Shown here in pieces: positions 35,156 through 44,346 of a stretch of DNA of 64,000 nt (within the stretch, counting starts at the first letter, position 1; each line of letters starts with the position of its first letter). A program made the position numbers and the translations under genes. This stretch comes from Rhizobium sp. TH2 (GTDB lineage: Bacteria; Pseudomonadota; Alphaproteobacteria; Rhizobiales; Rhizobiaceae), in the NCBI RefSeq assembly GCF_024707525.1, contig NZ_CP062231.1, positions 496,001 to 560,000 of the forward strand, in the 5' to 3' direction. The notes below the pieces were generated by a model. The model saw nothing but the letters and a program-made list of their open reading frames with translations, had not been told where the DNA came from and ran no database searches.

Positions 35156-36415
35156 TCACAACTTGCCCAGCATATCCTCTTCCGGATAGCAGGTCGGGCT
35201 CATGCCGTTGGCTTCCTGCCAGCGGCCGATCGAGCGGCGGGTCTTGTAGCCTGGCAGGCCATCGACCTTGCCGACATCGTTGCCCAGCCTTTGGAGCTTC
35301 TTCTGCATATGCTCGACATCGGAGCGCAGCATATGGCCGACCTTGCCCCACTTGCCCTTGAACGCACCGGAATTGGACGCGACGCGATCGGCGAGATTAC
35401 CGATGAACAGCGCGTAGAGGTCGGAGTTGTTGTATTCCTTGATCACGTAGAAATTCGGCGTGACGATGAATTCCGGACCGTGCCGGCCGGCCGGCACCAG
35501 CATCATGCCGCTGGCCTTGAGTTCGCCCGAGGGGAAATCCTTGTCCGAAATCCTTGATATGCCGAGCCCCGACCAGTTGCGGATGGACTGGGCGAGATCG
35601 GGACCTTCCTGCGCACAGGAGACGCCGGGGGGGATCGTCACCTCGTAGCCCCAGCTTCGATTGGCCTGCCAGCCCTTGGCCACCAGATAGTTGGCGATCG
35701 AACCCAGCGCGTCCGGCACCGAGTTCCAGATGTCCTTGTCGCCATCGCCATCGAAATCGACGGCATATTTGAGATAGCTCGACGGCATGAATTGCGGCTG
35801 GCCCATCGCGCCGGCCCAGGAGCCTTTCATCCTGGCGGGATCGATGCCCTGTTCGATCATCGCAAGCGCCGCCATCAGTTCCTTGTGGAAGAGCTCCTTG
35901 CGGTCGCCCATGAAGGCCATGGTGGCGAGCACGTCGATTTCGCTCGATGTGATCTTGGCGCGGCCATAGCCGGTCTCGCGGCCCCAGATGGCGACGACGA
36001 TCTCGCCCGGCACACCGTATTTGCGCTCGATCTGCTTGAGCAGGCGCGCATGAGCGGAGGCATAGGAGCGGCCATTGTTGGCGAGTGTCGTGAGCCGCTT
36101 CTCATCGAAATAGGGCCCGGGCGAGGAAAACTCGGCCTGGCTCTGCTTCTTCTTTTTCTTCGGCTTCTCGCCGGGCGGGGTGAGATCGGGGAGCTTCCAA
36201 TTAATCTGCACGCCGGCAAAGGCGCGATCGAAGCTCTTGCGCGAAATGCTGTTTGCCTTTGCTGCGGGCCAGATATCGTTCTCGATCCAGGCGTGGAACT
36301 GCTTTTCGACGGCTGCTTGTGAAGCGGCGAAGGCGGGAGAGGTGATGGATGCGAGGAGAAGAAGGAATAAGACCGTGAGCGCCCGCCTTACACCCCCCTC
36401 TGTCCTGCCGGACAT
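35156..36415 (-). CDS. MltB-type lytic murein transglycosylase with PG-binding domain
   Basis: A 419-residue secreted enzyme that cleaves peptidoglycan to anhydromuropeptides. Signal peptide about 10-31 (ALTVLFLLLLASITSPAFA), a Lys-rich linker at 82-92, the SLT_2 catalytic domain with Glu147 in WGRETGYG and AGAMGQPQFMPSSY near 208, DFDGDGDKDIW near 226, and a C-terminal PG_binding_1 domain (about 350-410). The start is odd: the ATG at 36415 and its purine-rich upstream region are part of a palindromic repeat. Longer frames reach 36592 but read through the repeat. Confidence 0.92.
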   Translation of the reverse strand: MSGRTEGGVRRALTVLFLLLLASITSPAFAASQAAVEKQFHAWIENDIWPAAKANSISRKSFDRAFAGVQINWKLPDLTPPGEKPKKKKKQSQAEFSSPGPYFDEKRLTTLANNGRSYASAHARLLKQIERKYGVPGEIVVAIWGRETGYGRAKITSSEIDVLATMAFMGDRKELFHKELMAALAMIEQGIDPARMKGSWAGAMGQPQFMPSSYLKYAVDFDGDGDKDIWNSVPDALGSIANYLVAKGWQANRSWGYEVTIPPGVSCAQEGPDLAQSIRNWSGLGISRISDKDFPSGELKASGMMLVPAGRHGPEFIVTPNFYVIKEYNNSDLYALFIGNLADRVASNSGAFKGKWGKVGHMLRSDVEHMQKKLQRLGNDVGKVDGLPGYKTRRSIGRWQEANGMSPTCYPEEDMLGKL

Positions 36416-36565
36416 CTCCCCCTCAAGGGGGGAGATCAGATGTAGCGCCGTTTCGCTCTTCTCTTTCGCCGAACAAGCAGGACGGATAGCTTGATTGGGG
36501 TCGGGTGCAAGCAACTTGCCAATCTCCCCCCTTGAGGGGGAGATGCCCGGCAGGGCAGAGGGGGG
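36393..36565. repeat. palindromic intergenic repeat element with 44-base arms
   Basis: Arms 36393-36436 and 36522-36565 are inverted repeats differing at two of 44 positions. Each arm is itself a near-palindrome around CCCCTCAAGGGG-type sequence; 85 bases lie between the arms. The layout resembles the mosaic palindromic elements known from rhizobial genomes (RIME-like), but I cannot assign it to a catalogued family. The left arm encodes the first eight residues of the transglycosylase. Confidence 0.8.
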
Positions 36566-36588
36566 TCGCTTCCGCATGCCAACTCCCA

Positions 36589-37194
36589 TCATATCGCCGT
36601 CCGCGACCTCAGTGCTGCCGTCAGCGTGCCTTCGTCGAGATAATCGAGTTCGCCGCCAACCGGCACGCCGTGCGCCAGCCGGGTGATCTTCACGTCGAGC
36701 CCGGTCAACTGGCTGGTGATGTAATGCGCGGTGGTTTGCCCCTCGACGGTGGCGTTGACGGCGATGATGATCTCGCGCACGCCGCCCTGCATCACCCGGT
36801 CGATCAGGCCGCGGATGTTGAGATCATCGGGGCCGATGCCATCGAGCGGCGACAGCGTGCCGCCGAGCACGTGATAGGCGGTGTTCATCGCGCCGGAGCG
36901 TTCCAGCGCCCAGAGGTCGGAGACATCCTCGCAGACGATGATCGTCGAACGGTCGCGCCGGTCGTCGGTACAGACGGTGCACGGGTCCATCGTATCGACA
37001 TTGCCGCAGTTCGAGCAGATCCGGACCTTCTGGTGCGCCTCGCTCATCGCGCTCGCGAGCGGGCCGAGCAACTGGTCCTTCTTCTTGACGAGATGCAGCG
37101 CCGCGCGCCTCGCGGACCTTGGACCCAGGCCAGGCACCTTTGCCAGAAGCTGGATGAGTTTTTCGATTTCGGGGCCGGTGACTCGCTTTGCCAT
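36589..37194 (-). CDS. recR: recombination mediator RecR
   Basis: A 201-residue RecFOR-pathway protein: helix-hairpin-helix ([18 protein letters not shown], about 19-36), a four-Cys zinc finger (Cys60, 63, 72, 75 in [17 protein letters not shown]) and a Toprim domain ([16 protein letters not shown]). It loads RecA at gaps. In many bacteria it follows dnaX and YbaB; here those genes lie 2.2 kb upstream in the same orientation, separated by LysE, TetR and hydrolase genes. Confidence 0.96.
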   Translation of the reverse strand: MAKRVTGPEIEKLIQLLAKVPGLGPRSARRAALHLVKKKDQLLGPLASAMSEAHQKVRICSNCGNVDTMDPCTVCTDDRRDRSTIIVCEDVSDLWALERSGAMNTAYHVLGGTLSPLDGIGPDDLNIRGLIDRVMQGGVREIIIAVNATVEGQTTAHYITSQLTGLDVKITRLAHGVPVGGELDYLDEGTLTAALRSRTAI

Positions 37195-37230
37195 GCCTTG
37201 CTTCTAGCCCATATGGGGGGCTCTTGTGAA

Positions 37231-37842
37231 TTATTTTGCCGCAATCGCCACCGCTGCACCCGCCATCAGGCCGGCACTGGTGCGGTTGGCGATCTTCACG
37301 GCGCGGTTGCTCCTGAGCAGAAGCCGCGCCTTGGCGGCGAACAGTACCCAGACGAGATCGACGAAAACCAGCACCGCGAACATCACCGCGACAAGTTCCC
37401 CCCAGCCGGCAACGGTGACGGCGTTGAGGTCGATGATGGTCGGCAGAAGCGCGACATAGAACATCATGATTTTGGGATTGCCGAGCGTCACGGTCATGCC
37501 AGCGAAGAACAGCTTTCGCGCGGAGCCTGCCTCGGGCAGTGTGTCGCCGGATGTACCGGTGGGCGCGAACCACATTTTCCATGCGAGATAAAGCAGATAG
37601 GCGACGCCGATCCATTTGATCGCGACGAACACATAGTGGAAGGTCTCGGCGATCGCTGCAAGACCGAGCACGGCGAGCGACAACCAGATCGCCTCGCCGA
37701 CCCACATGGCTGCCAGGAAGGGAAACACATCGCGCGCGCCACGCGTCAACACGCGGGCGATCAGGGCTGCGATGCTCGGTCCGGGAGAGCCCGCCGCGAT
37801 CAGCAGCGCGCCTGCGAAAATAGCGAGGGATGCGAGTGTCAT
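37231..37842 (-). CDS. LysE/RhtB-family amino acid exporter
   Basis: A 203-residue inner-membrane protein with about six membrane segments and the family start LAIFAGALLIAAGSPGPSIAAL plus GNPKIMMFYVALLP near 121. Relatives export amino acids or derivatives such as homoserine and threonine; the substrate is unknown here. The ATG at 37842 (MTLASLAIF) is chosen over a polar extension up to 37944. It lies 31 bases beyond the TetR gene end, and the two could be cotranscribed. Confidence 0.92.
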   Translation of the reverse strand: MTLASLAIFAGALLIAAGSPGPSIAALIARVLTRGARDVFPFLAAMWVGEAIWLSLAVLGLAAIAETFHYVFVAIKWIGVAYLLYLAWKMWFAPTGTSGDTLPEAGSARKLFFAGMTVTLGNPKIMMFYVALLPTIIDLNAVTVAGWGELVAVMFAVLVFVDLVWVLFAAKARLLLRSNRAVKIANRTSAGLMAGAAVAIAAK

Positions 37843-37873
37843 GATGTCCTCCGTGGGCCCCATATAAATAATT

Positions 37874-38467
37874 TCAGGCGGGAGGTGAACCCGTTTGTTG
37901 TCGCGATGCCGCCTCGACGAGGGTGCGCGCGGCCTGCCCGGCAAGCGTCATATAGCTTGGGTCCCTGTCCAATGTGACCACCGCGAAAGCACCATCGAGA
38001 AGAATCCTGATCTGCCGGGCCAAGTCGTCCGGATTTGCGATTCCCCCTGCCGCGAGGCACCCGGCGAGCCAAGCCTCGATCCGCTGCTTGTGGGCAATGC
38101 CGCGCTTCAGTGCCGGGTGGCCGGGCATGTTGATGAGTTCGGACGATGTCCGGAGAAAGCCGCACCCTTTCCATTTCGGATGCTTCGCCGAGATCTCGAG
38201 CTGGTTGAAGATGGCTGCGATCTTGTCCGAGGCGCTGCCGTCTGCTTCCTCGAACCAGCGCTGGAAAGCCTGGAGGTTGGGCAGGTCGCGATAGTCGAGA
38301 TAGGCGGTAACGAGGTCGTCCTTGCTCTTGAAGTGATAATAGAGCGATCGCTTCGTGAGGCCCGCTTCCGCCGCGATGGCATCGACGCTCACCCTGCCGA
38401 TCCCTTCATTGTAGAAGAGCCGGCTGGCGGCGGAGACGATGCGTTCGCGGGTCGAGAGCTTATCCAT
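37874..38467 (-). CDS. TetR-family repressor
   Basis: A 197-residue regulator with a TetR HTH at about 8-55 (TRERIVSAASRLFYNEGIGRV, LTKRSLYYHFKSKDDLV) and a helical ligand domain with WKGCGFLRTSSELINMPGHP. It resembles the regulator at 32555. It is divergent from an alpha/beta hydrolase gene, with an inverted repeat between, and precedes the LysE-type exporter by 31 bases. Confidence 0.92.
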   Translation of the reverse strand: MDKLSTRERIVSAASRLFYNEGIGRVSVDAIAAEAGLTKRSLYYHFKSKDDLVTAYLDYRDLPNLQAFQRWFEEADGSASDKIAAIFNQLEISAKHPKWKGCGFLRTSSELINMPGHPALKRGIAHKQRIEAWLAGCLAAGGIANPDDLARQIRILLDGAFAVVTLDRDPSYMTLAGQAARTLVEAASRQQTGSPPA

Positions 38468-38475
38468 CTAATCTA

Positions 38476-38499
38476 TGTATACCGACCAGTGAGTATACA
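38476..38499. promoter_or_regulatory. inverted repeat between TetR and hydrolase genes
   Basis: TGTATAC (38476-38482) and GTATACA (38493-38499) are perfect inverted repeats with a ten-base spacer, 8 bases upstream of the TetR ATG and 46 bases before the hydrolase ATG. A TetR operator controlling both directions is the likely role. Confidence 0.55.
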
Positions 38500-38545
38500 C
38501 AATTCCGAAAAGCAATCATCCTCTTGCTCACGAGATCGCGGAGAT

Positions 38546-39451
38546 ATGGAGATGGATGACGTGCTGGGCTCGGCTATTGAGATTCTCTGCGATGACGGGG
38601 TCATCCTCAAGGGCGACTGGTGGCGTTCGGCACGCAAGGAAATGCTTGGTGTCGTAATTATGAACCCGGCCACCGGCGTGTTGGCGCGCTATTATCACCA
38701 CTATGCGCGGTTCCTGTCGCTGCACGGCTTTGAAGTGTTGACCTATGACTATCGCGGCATCGGTCTTTCAAGACCGGAGCGGCTGGCCGGCTGCGGCTAC
38801 AATTGGCGGCAATGGGGTGAACTGGATTTCGATGCCGTGATGCGACACGCGATGCAGAGGCGCCCTGGCATTCCAGTCTCAGTCGTCGGCCACAGCATCG
38901 GCGGGGTACTTCCGGGCTATGCGCCGAACGCCAGCCACCTGCACCGCATGCTGACCGTGGGCGCGCAATATGCCTACTGGCGCGATTATCTTCCCAGCCA
39001 CAGGATGGCCCTCTTCCTGAAATGGCACCTGCTCATGCCCGGCCTGACGGCGCTCATCGGCTATTTTCCCGGCCGCGCGCTGAACTGGCTCGAGGACCTG
39101 CCGGCCGGCGTCGCCTACCAATGGGGTCTCGGCCGTGAAAGGCTGGAAAGCCGCTTGAAGCCCTGCGAGGTGGAGCAAATCCTCTCGCGTTTCGCCGCCG
39201 TCACGGCTCCGATACTGGCGATCGGCGTATCGGATGACGAATTCGGCACCAAGCCGGCGATCAGCCGCACGGTGGCCTATTTCTCAGGCGCCGAGGTGAC
39301 CAAGGCCATGTTGTCGCCCGGCGATGTCGGGCGGCACATGGTCGGCCATTTCGATCTGTTTCATGCGCGCCATGCCACAGGCTTCTGGCTCGACACGCTC
39401 CTCTGGCTGCGTGACGGGATCAATCCCTGGCCAAATCGGCGCTTTGATTAG
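38546..39451 (+). CDS. alpha/beta hydrolase
   Basis: A 301-residue soluble hydrolase with the nucleophile elbow GHSIGG (near 115), an oxyanion region near MNPATG (39) and the acid and His expected in VSDDEFG (about 234) and HMVGHFDLF (about 267). It resembles the YheT/serine aminopeptidase-like group; substrate unknown. The ATG at 38546 is used (an ATG at 38552 is also possible). Its 3' end overlaps the convergent YbaB gene by four bases. Probably controlled by the divergent TetR. Confidence 0.87.
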   Translation: MEMDDVLGSAIEILCDDGVILKGDWWRSARKEMLGVVIMNPATGVLARYYHHYARFLSLHGFEVLTYDYRGIGLSRPERLAGCGYNWRQWGELDFDAVMRHAMQRRPGIPVSVVGHSIGGVLPGYAPNASHLHRMLTVGAQYAYWRDYLPSHRMALFLKWHLLMPGLTALIGYFPGRALNWLEDLPAGVAYQWGLGRERLESRLKPCEVEQILSRFAAVTAPILAIGVSDDEFGTKPAISRTVAYFSGAEVTKAMLSPGDVGRHMVGHFDLFHARHATGFWLDTLLWLRDGINPWPNRRFD

Positions 39452-39771
39452 AACGGAAACTTCATCCCCGGCGGCAGCGGCAGGCCGGCGGTGATCGAGG
39501 CCATCTTTTCCGCAGCCTGGGCTTCACCCTTGTCCTTGGCGTCCTTGTGGGCGGCGACGATCAGGTCTTCGAGGATTTCGACGTCGTCTTCCTTGAACAG
39601 CGACGGGTCGATCTTGAGGCCGGTCATGTAGCCCTTGCCGTCGAGTGTGACGGTGACCATGCCGCCGCCGGAGCGGCCTTCGATCGAGAGGCTGGCGATC
39701 TCAGCCTGCACCTTCTCCATCTTGGCCTGCATTTCCTTGACCTTGCCCATCATGCCCATGAGGTCTTTCAT
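39448..39771 (-). CDS. YbaB/EbfC nucleoid-associated protein
   Basis: A 107-residue protein: [22 protein letters not shown], then a beta part ([23 protein letters not shown]) and a Gly/Pro-rich C-terminus. YbaB binds DNA as a dimer and influences nucleoid structure and gene expression. The ATG at 39771 gives the family start; the frame to 39822 is ignored. It follows dnaX by 10 bases, the usual dnaX-ybaB order. Confidence 0.94.
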   Translation of the reverse strand: MKDLMGMMGKVKEMQAKMEKVQAEIASLSIEGRSGGGMVTVTLDGKGYMTGLKIDPSLFKEDDVEILEDLIVAAHKDAKDKGEAQAAEKMASITAGLPLPPGMKFPF

Positions 39772-39781
39772 AGAAATTCTC

Positions 39782-41614
39782 CTATTCGTTGTCTTCCGGA
39801 AGCTCGGGCTCGGGGGCCACATCCGCTTCCTCGTCGAGATCTGCCTGGTTTACGCGAACGTCGGTGATGCGTGCGCCGGGGAACCGGGCGAGAATGGCCG
39901 CGACATCCGGATCGGCGCGGGCGTCGGTCAGCCGGTCATCGCGCTGCTTGGCGTCTTGTTCGATGAGCGTCAGCCCGCCGGGACCGCTCACGACACTGAC
40001 CTGCCAGGTAACGCCGGTCCATTCCTTCAGCCGGCTGAACAGATCATTGGCGATCGATTTCGGCGCGTCGGGAGAGAGTGCGAATTCAAGCTTGCCGGGC
40101 TCCATGCGGACGGGCCGCACGAACTGGCGAAGCTGGGCCTTTAAGACCATGTCGCGCTTTTCGCCGGCTATGTTGGCGATATCAGCAAGCGTCTTGAGAA
40201 CAATCTTGGGCTCCGGCTTTTCCTCGGCCTTTGGCGCCGCCTGCATCTCCATGCGCGCTTCGGGGCGGCTGCTCGGCACGGTGCTGAGCATGGCAGTCGG
40301 TCCGCTGGATGGACGGCTTGCCGGCTGTTCAATGCCGCGTGCTTCAGTGAGTGGGCGGCTATCAGCGGACGCGTTCGAACCGTTGGAGCGCGTGGGCTGG
40401 GACGGCGTGGATGCCTCGCCGGACAGGAGGCCGGCGATACGCCGCGCCGCATCTTCCGGCGCTGGCAGGTTGCCGGCATGGGCAAGGCGAATGATCACCA
40501 TTTCGGCGGCACCCAGTGGTCGCGAGGAATTCTCGGTTTCCGGAATGCCCTTGAGCAGCATCTGCCATATGCGGGACAGTGTAGAGACGGCGATCGAACC
40601 GGCGAATTCCGCACCTTCCTTGCGCTCGATCTCGCTGAGCGAGGCATCGGTTGCCGATTCCGGAATGAACTTCAGCCGCGTCACGAGATGGGTAAAATCG
40701 GCAAGGTCGGTCAGCACCACGACGGGGTTGGCGCCGGCCTCGTATTGCGATGAGAATTCCCTCAGCGCCGCCGCGACATCGCCCTTCACGATCTCGCGGA
40801 AGAGATCGACGATGCGGGCGCGGTCGGCAAGGCCGAGCATGGCGCGCACGGCGGATGTCTCCACATGGCCTGAGCCATGGGCGATCGCCTGATCGAGCAG
40901 CGACAGGCCGTCGCGAGCCGAGCCTTCAGCGGCGCGGGCGATCAGCGCAAGTGCCTCGGTCTCGGCCTCGATACCTTCCTTGCCCGCAATCGTGGAGAAC
41001 AGGCCGGCGAGGTCTGACGCCGGAATGCGGCGCAGGTCGAAGCGCTGACAGCGCGACAGCACCGTCACCGGCACCTTGCGGATCTCGGTGGTCGCGAAGA
41101 TGAATTTCACATGCTCCGGCGGCTCTTCCAGCGTCTTCAGCAGACCGTTGAAGGCCTGAGTGGAAAGCATGTGCACTTCGTCGATGATATAGACTTTGTA
41201 GCGCGCCGAGGCCGGGCGGTAACGCACCTGCTCGATGATCTCGCGGATGTCGTCGATGCCGGTATGCGAGGCTGCGTCCATCTCGATCACATCGACGTGG
41301 CGGCCTTCCATGATCGCCTGGCAATGCACGCCGGGCTCTTTCAGGTCGATCGTCGGCTTGTCGATCGTGTCGGTTTTGTAATTGAGCGCGCGGGCGAGAA
41401 TGCGGGCGGTGGTGGTCTTGCCAACGCCGCGTACGCCGGTCAGCATATAGGCTTGGGCGATGCGGCCGCTCTCGAAGGCATTGGTCAGCGTCTTGACCAT
41501 CGGCTCCTGGCCAACCATCAGGTCGGAGAAGTCCTTCGGGCGATACTTGCGCGCAAGCACCCGGTAGCCGGTCTTCTGGCCTGCCTCGCCGGAAATGTTG
41601 TCGCCGTCTGCCAT
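39782..41614 (-). CDS. dnaX: DNA polymerase III subunits gamma/tau
   Basis: A 610-residue clamp-loader ATPase. Walker [13 protein letters not shown] (about 51-60), a zinc-binding region, DEVHMLS near 124 and the sensor-type region [17 protein letters not shown] near 157; the C-terminal tau part (about 380-610) is Pro/Ala-rich. The ATG at 41614 ([15 protein letters not shown]) is preferred; an ATG at 41674 (MDRLAIND) is possible. No obvious frameshift signal was seen for a gamma form. It lies downstream of the SRP RNA gene. Confidence 0.95.
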   Translation of the reverse strand: MADGDNISGEAGQKTGYRVLARKYRPKDFSDLMVGQEPMVKTLTNAFESGRIAQAYMLTGVRGVGKTTTARILARALNYKTDTIDKPTIDLKEPGVHCQAIMEGRHVDVIEMDAASHTGIDDIREIIEQVRYRPASARYKVYIIDEVHMLSTQAFNGLLKTLEEPPEHVKFIFATTEIRKVPVTVLSRCQRFDLRRIPASDLAGLFSTIAGKEGIEAETEALALIARAAEGSARDGLSLLDQAIAHGSGHVETSAVRAMLGLADRARIVDLFREIVKGDVAAALREFSSQYEAGANPVVVLTDLADFTHLVTRLKFIPESATDASLSEIERKEGAEFAGSIAVSTLSRIWQMLLKGIPETENSSRPLGAAEMVIIRLAHAGNLPAPEDAARRIAGLLSGEASTPSQPTRSNGSNASADSRPLTEARGIEQPASRPSSGPTAMLSTVPSSRPEARMEMQAAPKAEEKPEPKIVLKTLADIANIAGEKRDMVLKAQLRQFVRPVRMEPGKLEFALSPDAPKSIANDLFSRLKEWTGVTWQVSVVSGPGGLTLIEQDAKQRDDRLTDARADPDVAAILARFPGARITDVRVNQADLDEEADVAPEPELPEDNE

Positions 41615-41730
41615 CGTCCTGCCGTTCCTCGATTCCGCCCTCACAGGCTTATCATTAATGGCAAGCCTATCCATATTGGCCGGAAATGGAAATTCCGTCG
41701 TCAAAAATATCCGGCACAATGTGAGAGGGT

Positions 41731-41827
41731 GGGAGGCCAGCACGATGACCCGTACCGAAGCTCGTTGTGGCTGCTTCCTTCCGGACCTGACCCGATTGGC
41801 GAGTGGCGCGTCCACCACCAGCCTCCC
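41731..41827 (-). ncRNA. ffs: bacterial small signal recognition particle RNA (4.5S type)
   Basis: The minus strand carries the invariant SRP RNA core GGTCAGGTCCGGAAGGAAGC (41792-41773), which binds Ffh and closes the hairpin. The ends GGGAGGC and GCCTCCC at 41827 and 41731 pair, giving a 97-base rod, the expected size. It sits just upstream of dnaX, the usual alphaproteobacterial position. The RNA scaffolds Ffh-FtsY targeting of membrane proteins. Confidence 0.93.
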
Positions 41828-41833
41828 GCGCTT

Positions 41834-41862
41834 CATATCGTCAATATCTTTTCCGATTGCAA
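41834..41862 (-). promoter_or_regulatory. candidate promoter of the SRP RNA gene
   Basis: TTGCAA (41862-41857), 17 bases, then GATATG (41839-41834) on the minus strand; the RNA would begin six bases downstream at 41827, a sensible position. The -10 box is a weak match. Confidence 0.4.
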
Positions 41863-41919
41863 GCCAAACCTCGAATTATCTGCTAGCATTCGCCAAAACA
41901 TAAGACGGGAGGCGAGGAC

Positions 41920-42324
41920 TTGGCGGCGTTCGAGCTCAATGAGAAACTGCGCGCGGATTCGACATTGGTCGAAAATCTCGGGCTCTGCCAGCTGCGTTTG
42001 ATGGATGACAAGCGCTGGCCGTGGCTGGTGCTTGTGCCGCAGCGTCCCGGGATCGAGGAGGTCTTCGATCTCACCCCGCTCGACCAGACGATGCTGACTT
42101 TCGAGACCAATCTGGTCGGTCAGGCCTTGAAGAAATGCACCAATGCCACCAAAGTCAATGTCGGCGCGCTCGGCAATATCGTGCGGCAATTGCATGTGCA
42201 TGTCATCGCGCGCCACGAAAACGATCCGAACTGGCCGGGTCCCGTCTGGGGCTATGGTGCGCGTGAAGCCTATGGCGCGGCTGAAAAGCAGGTGCTGATG
42301 AAGAAGATACTGGAAAGCCTTTGA
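41920..42324 (+). CDS. HIT-family protein
   Basis: A 134-residue histidine-triad fold protein. The active-site motif reads RQLHVHVIARHEND, with His92 and His94 present but Ile instead of the third triad His, a variant I recall in this alphaproteobacterial group. Classical members hydrolyse nucleotidyl bonds. The TTG start at 41920 follows GGGAGGCGAGGA. It overlaps nudC by one base. Confidence 0.9.
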   Translation: MAAFELNEKLRADSTLVENLGLCQLRLMDDKRWPWLVLVPQRPGIEEVFDLTPLDQTMLTFETNLVGQALKKCTNATKVNVGALGNIVRQLHVHVIARHENDPNWPGPVWGYGAREAYGAAEKQVLMKKILESL

Positions 42325-43292
42325 TGCCGAAATCCTCGATGTTCGATGTTCTCTCGCCCCATCCGGAACCGTCGAGCCTCGTGGCCTTTGCTGGCAACAG
42401 GATCGACCGGCAATCAGAGCACCGGCCGGATGATTGCGTCGAGGTGGCGCTGAAGCATCACAGCGTGCATCTGTTTGCCTTTGCTCGCGGCCGGTTGGCG
42501 TTGAAGCACGAGGAGCAGGTTCTCGACCCGCTGTTTGCGCCTCACGAACTGATGGATCTCGAACCGGACTGGGAAAATGCCATCCTGCTCGGTTTCGAAG
42601 AGAACGGAGAGCCGCGCGTGGCCGTGCCTGTGGGCATCGATCCCGATGTGGCGCTGGACCACCTTAAATTCGCCGACGGCCGCACGCTGATGCGCGAGGA
42701 ACTGATCAGCGAAACCCTGCTCGGCGAATTCGCCCAGGCATCAAGCCTGCTCAGCTGGAACCGTGCAACCCGCTATTGCGGCCGCTGCGGCTCCGAGACG
42801 CGGAGCGAGGCGGGTGGCTACCGGCGCAGATGCACGTCCTGCGATACGCAATATTTCCCCCGCACCGACCCCGTCGTCATCATGCTGACGGTGGACGAGA
42901 CCGGCGACCGCGCGCTGCTCGGCCGTTCCTACCATTTCAATCCCGGCATGTATTCGTGCCTCGCGGGCTTCCTCGAGCCCGGCGAGACGATCGAGCAGGC
43001 CGTGCGACGCGAGACATTCGAGGAATCCGGCATCGAGGTAGGCGCGGTGCGCTACCACGCGTCGCAACCCTGGCCGATGCCACATTCGCTGATGATCGGC
43101 TGCTACGGGCAGGCGGAGAGCCTTGATATCAAGCGCGACGAGGCGGAGCTCGAGGATTGCCGCTGGTTCACCCGCGACGAGGTGAAGGCAATGATCGAGG
43201 GCACGCACAAGGAAGAGATCAACATACCGGTCGGCGGGGCGGTGGCCTACCGTCTGATCCAGGATTGGATCGACTGGCCGGCGGGGGAGTAA
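42324..43292 (+). CDS. nudC: NAD(+) diphosphatase NudC
   Basis: A 322-residue Nudix hydrolase that cleaves NADH and NAD caps on RNA. A zinc ribbon (YCGRCGSE and RRCTSCDTQYFPR, about 150-185) precedes the Nudix box GFLEPGETIEQAVRRETFEESGIEV-type region around 214-237, followed by the SQPWPMPHSLMIG segment typical of NudC. The ATG at 42324 gives MPKSSMFDVLS; the TTG just upstream would overlap more. The HIT gene upstream is translationally coupled; UPF0303 follows by four bases. Confidence 0.95.
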   Translation: MPKSSMFDVLSPHPEPSSLVAFAGNRIDRQSEHRPDDCVEVALKHHSVHLFAFARGRLALKHEEQVLDPLFAPHELMDLEPDWENAILLGFEENGEPRVAVPVGIDPDVALDHLKFADGRTLMREELISETLLGEFAQASSLLSWNRATRYCGRCGSETRSEAGGYRRRCTSCDTQYFPRTDPVVIMLTVDETGDRALLGRSYHFNPGMYSCLAGFLEPGETIEQAVRRETFEESGIEVGAVRYHASQPWPMPHSLMIGCYGQAESLDIKRDEAELEDCRWFTRDEVKAMIEGTHKEEINIPVGGAVAYRLIQDWIDWPAGE

Positions 43293-43296
43293 GGGA

Positions 43297-43794
43297 ATGC
43301 TGGAATTGGAGAAAGACCGCGCGGAGATCATCGCGGTCGTCAGGAAACAGGAAGCGTTGGCGCAGTTTACCGCCTTCAACGAGGAGACGGCCTTCGACCT
43401 CGGCTCGGCGATCTATACGATCGCGCGGAGCAAGCGCTTGCCCGTCGCAATCAATATCAGGACATCCGAGCGGGTGCTGTTTCACGCCGCCATGCCCGGT
43501 GCTACGCCCGACAACGACCAGTGGGTGCGCCGCAAGAGCAATGTGGTCCTGCGTTTCCACCAATCGTCGCTGCTCTACGGTCAGTCGATGGCCGAGAAGG
43601 GGCGCACGATCGGCCCGGAATGGGGCCTCGATCCGCTCGACTATGCCGGCCACGGCGGCAGTTTTCCGATCCGCGTCAAGAAAGTGGGCGTGATCGGCGC
43701 GATCACCGTATCCGGCCTGCCGCAACTCGACGACCACCGCATGATCATCGAGGCGCTCGACCAGTTTCTTAAGCTCGAATTGCCGAAATTCTGA
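43297..43794 (+). CDS. UPF0303/heme-degrading (DUF336-like) domain protein
   Basis: A 165-residue protein of the UPF0303/HbpS-like group: NEETAFDLGSAIYTIARSKRLPVAINI and GGSFPIRVKKVGVIGAITVSGLPQLDDH are diagnostic. Relatives bind haem or flavin-like ligands, but the function in rhizobia is unproven. It lies four bases after nudC, likely in one transcript with the HIT gene. Confidence 0.93.
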   Translation: MLELEKDRAEIIAVVRKQEALAQFTAFNEETAFDLGSAIYTIARSKRLPVAINIRTSERVLFHAAMPGATPDNDQWVRRKSNVVLRFHQSSLLYGQSMAEKGRTIGPEWGLDPLDYAGHGGSFPIRVKKVGVIGAITVSGLPQLDDHRMIIEALDQFLKLELPKF

Positions 43795-43876
43795 ACCGCC
43801 GCCGCCATATCGGTGTTATTGGAGGCGGGTAGTAATCGACGTAACCGATCAATCACGAAGCTTATGGAGGACGACC

Positions 43877-44311
43877 ATGAAAAGAACCGCAAACGCGATC
43901 TGGCAGGGCACCCTTAAAGAGGGCAACGGTACTCTTACTTCGCAGAGTGGCGCGCTTTCCAGCTTGCCGTATTCTTTCAAGGGCCGCTTTGTCGATGAGT
44001 CCGGTCAATCGGGCACCAATCCCGAAGAGCTGATCGCGGCCGCACACGCCGGCTGCTTTGCCATGCAGCTCTCGGCCTTTCTCGCTGAGAACGGCACGCC
44101 TGCGACCAGGCTCGATAGCACGGCGACGATCGATCTCGATATGAGTGGGGGCGGTGCTACCATCAAGAGCAGCACCATCGAACTCATTGGCACGGTACCC
44201 GGCATCGACGAGGCCAAGTTCAAGGAACTGGCCGACAAAGCGAAGGCAGGTTGCCCGGTGTCGCGCGCGCTTGGCGCGATCGAGGTATCGCTCAACGCGC
44301 GTCTCGCCTGA
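43877..44311 (+). CDS. OsmC-family peroxiredoxin
   Basis: A 144-residue thiol peroxidase for organic hydroperoxides, with both active cysteines in place: Cys60 in HAGCFAMQL and Cys126 in KAGCPVSRAL. The N-terminal NAIWQGTLKEGNGTL is typical of the OsmC branch. A GGAGG ribosome site precedes the ATG at 43877. It is followed by a hairpin shared with the convergent hydrolase gene. Confidence 0.95.
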   Translation: MKRTANAIWQGTLKEGNGTLTSQSGALSSLPYSFKGRFVDESGQSGTNPEELIAAAHAGCFAMQLSAFLAENGTPATRLDSTATIDLDMSGGGATIKSSTIELIGTVPGIDEAKFKELADKAKAGCPVSRALGAIEVSLNARLA

Positions 44312-44346
44312 ACAAAATGGGCCGGACAGTCAGAGCCGTCCGGCCC
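44312..44346. terminator. hairpin between convergent OsmC and hydrolase genes
   Basis: GGGCCGGAC (44319-44327) and GTCCGGCCC (44338-44346) form a perfect nine-base stem with a ten-base loop. On the minus strand it is followed by ATTTTGTT, so it mainly serves the hydrolase gene, whose stop codon (44330-44332) lies inside the loop. Confidence 0.6.

Noticed and set aside
39782..41614. Programmed frameshift in dnaX giving a gamma subunit
   Set aside because: No A-rich slippery stretch with a following hairpin was seen in the expected region.
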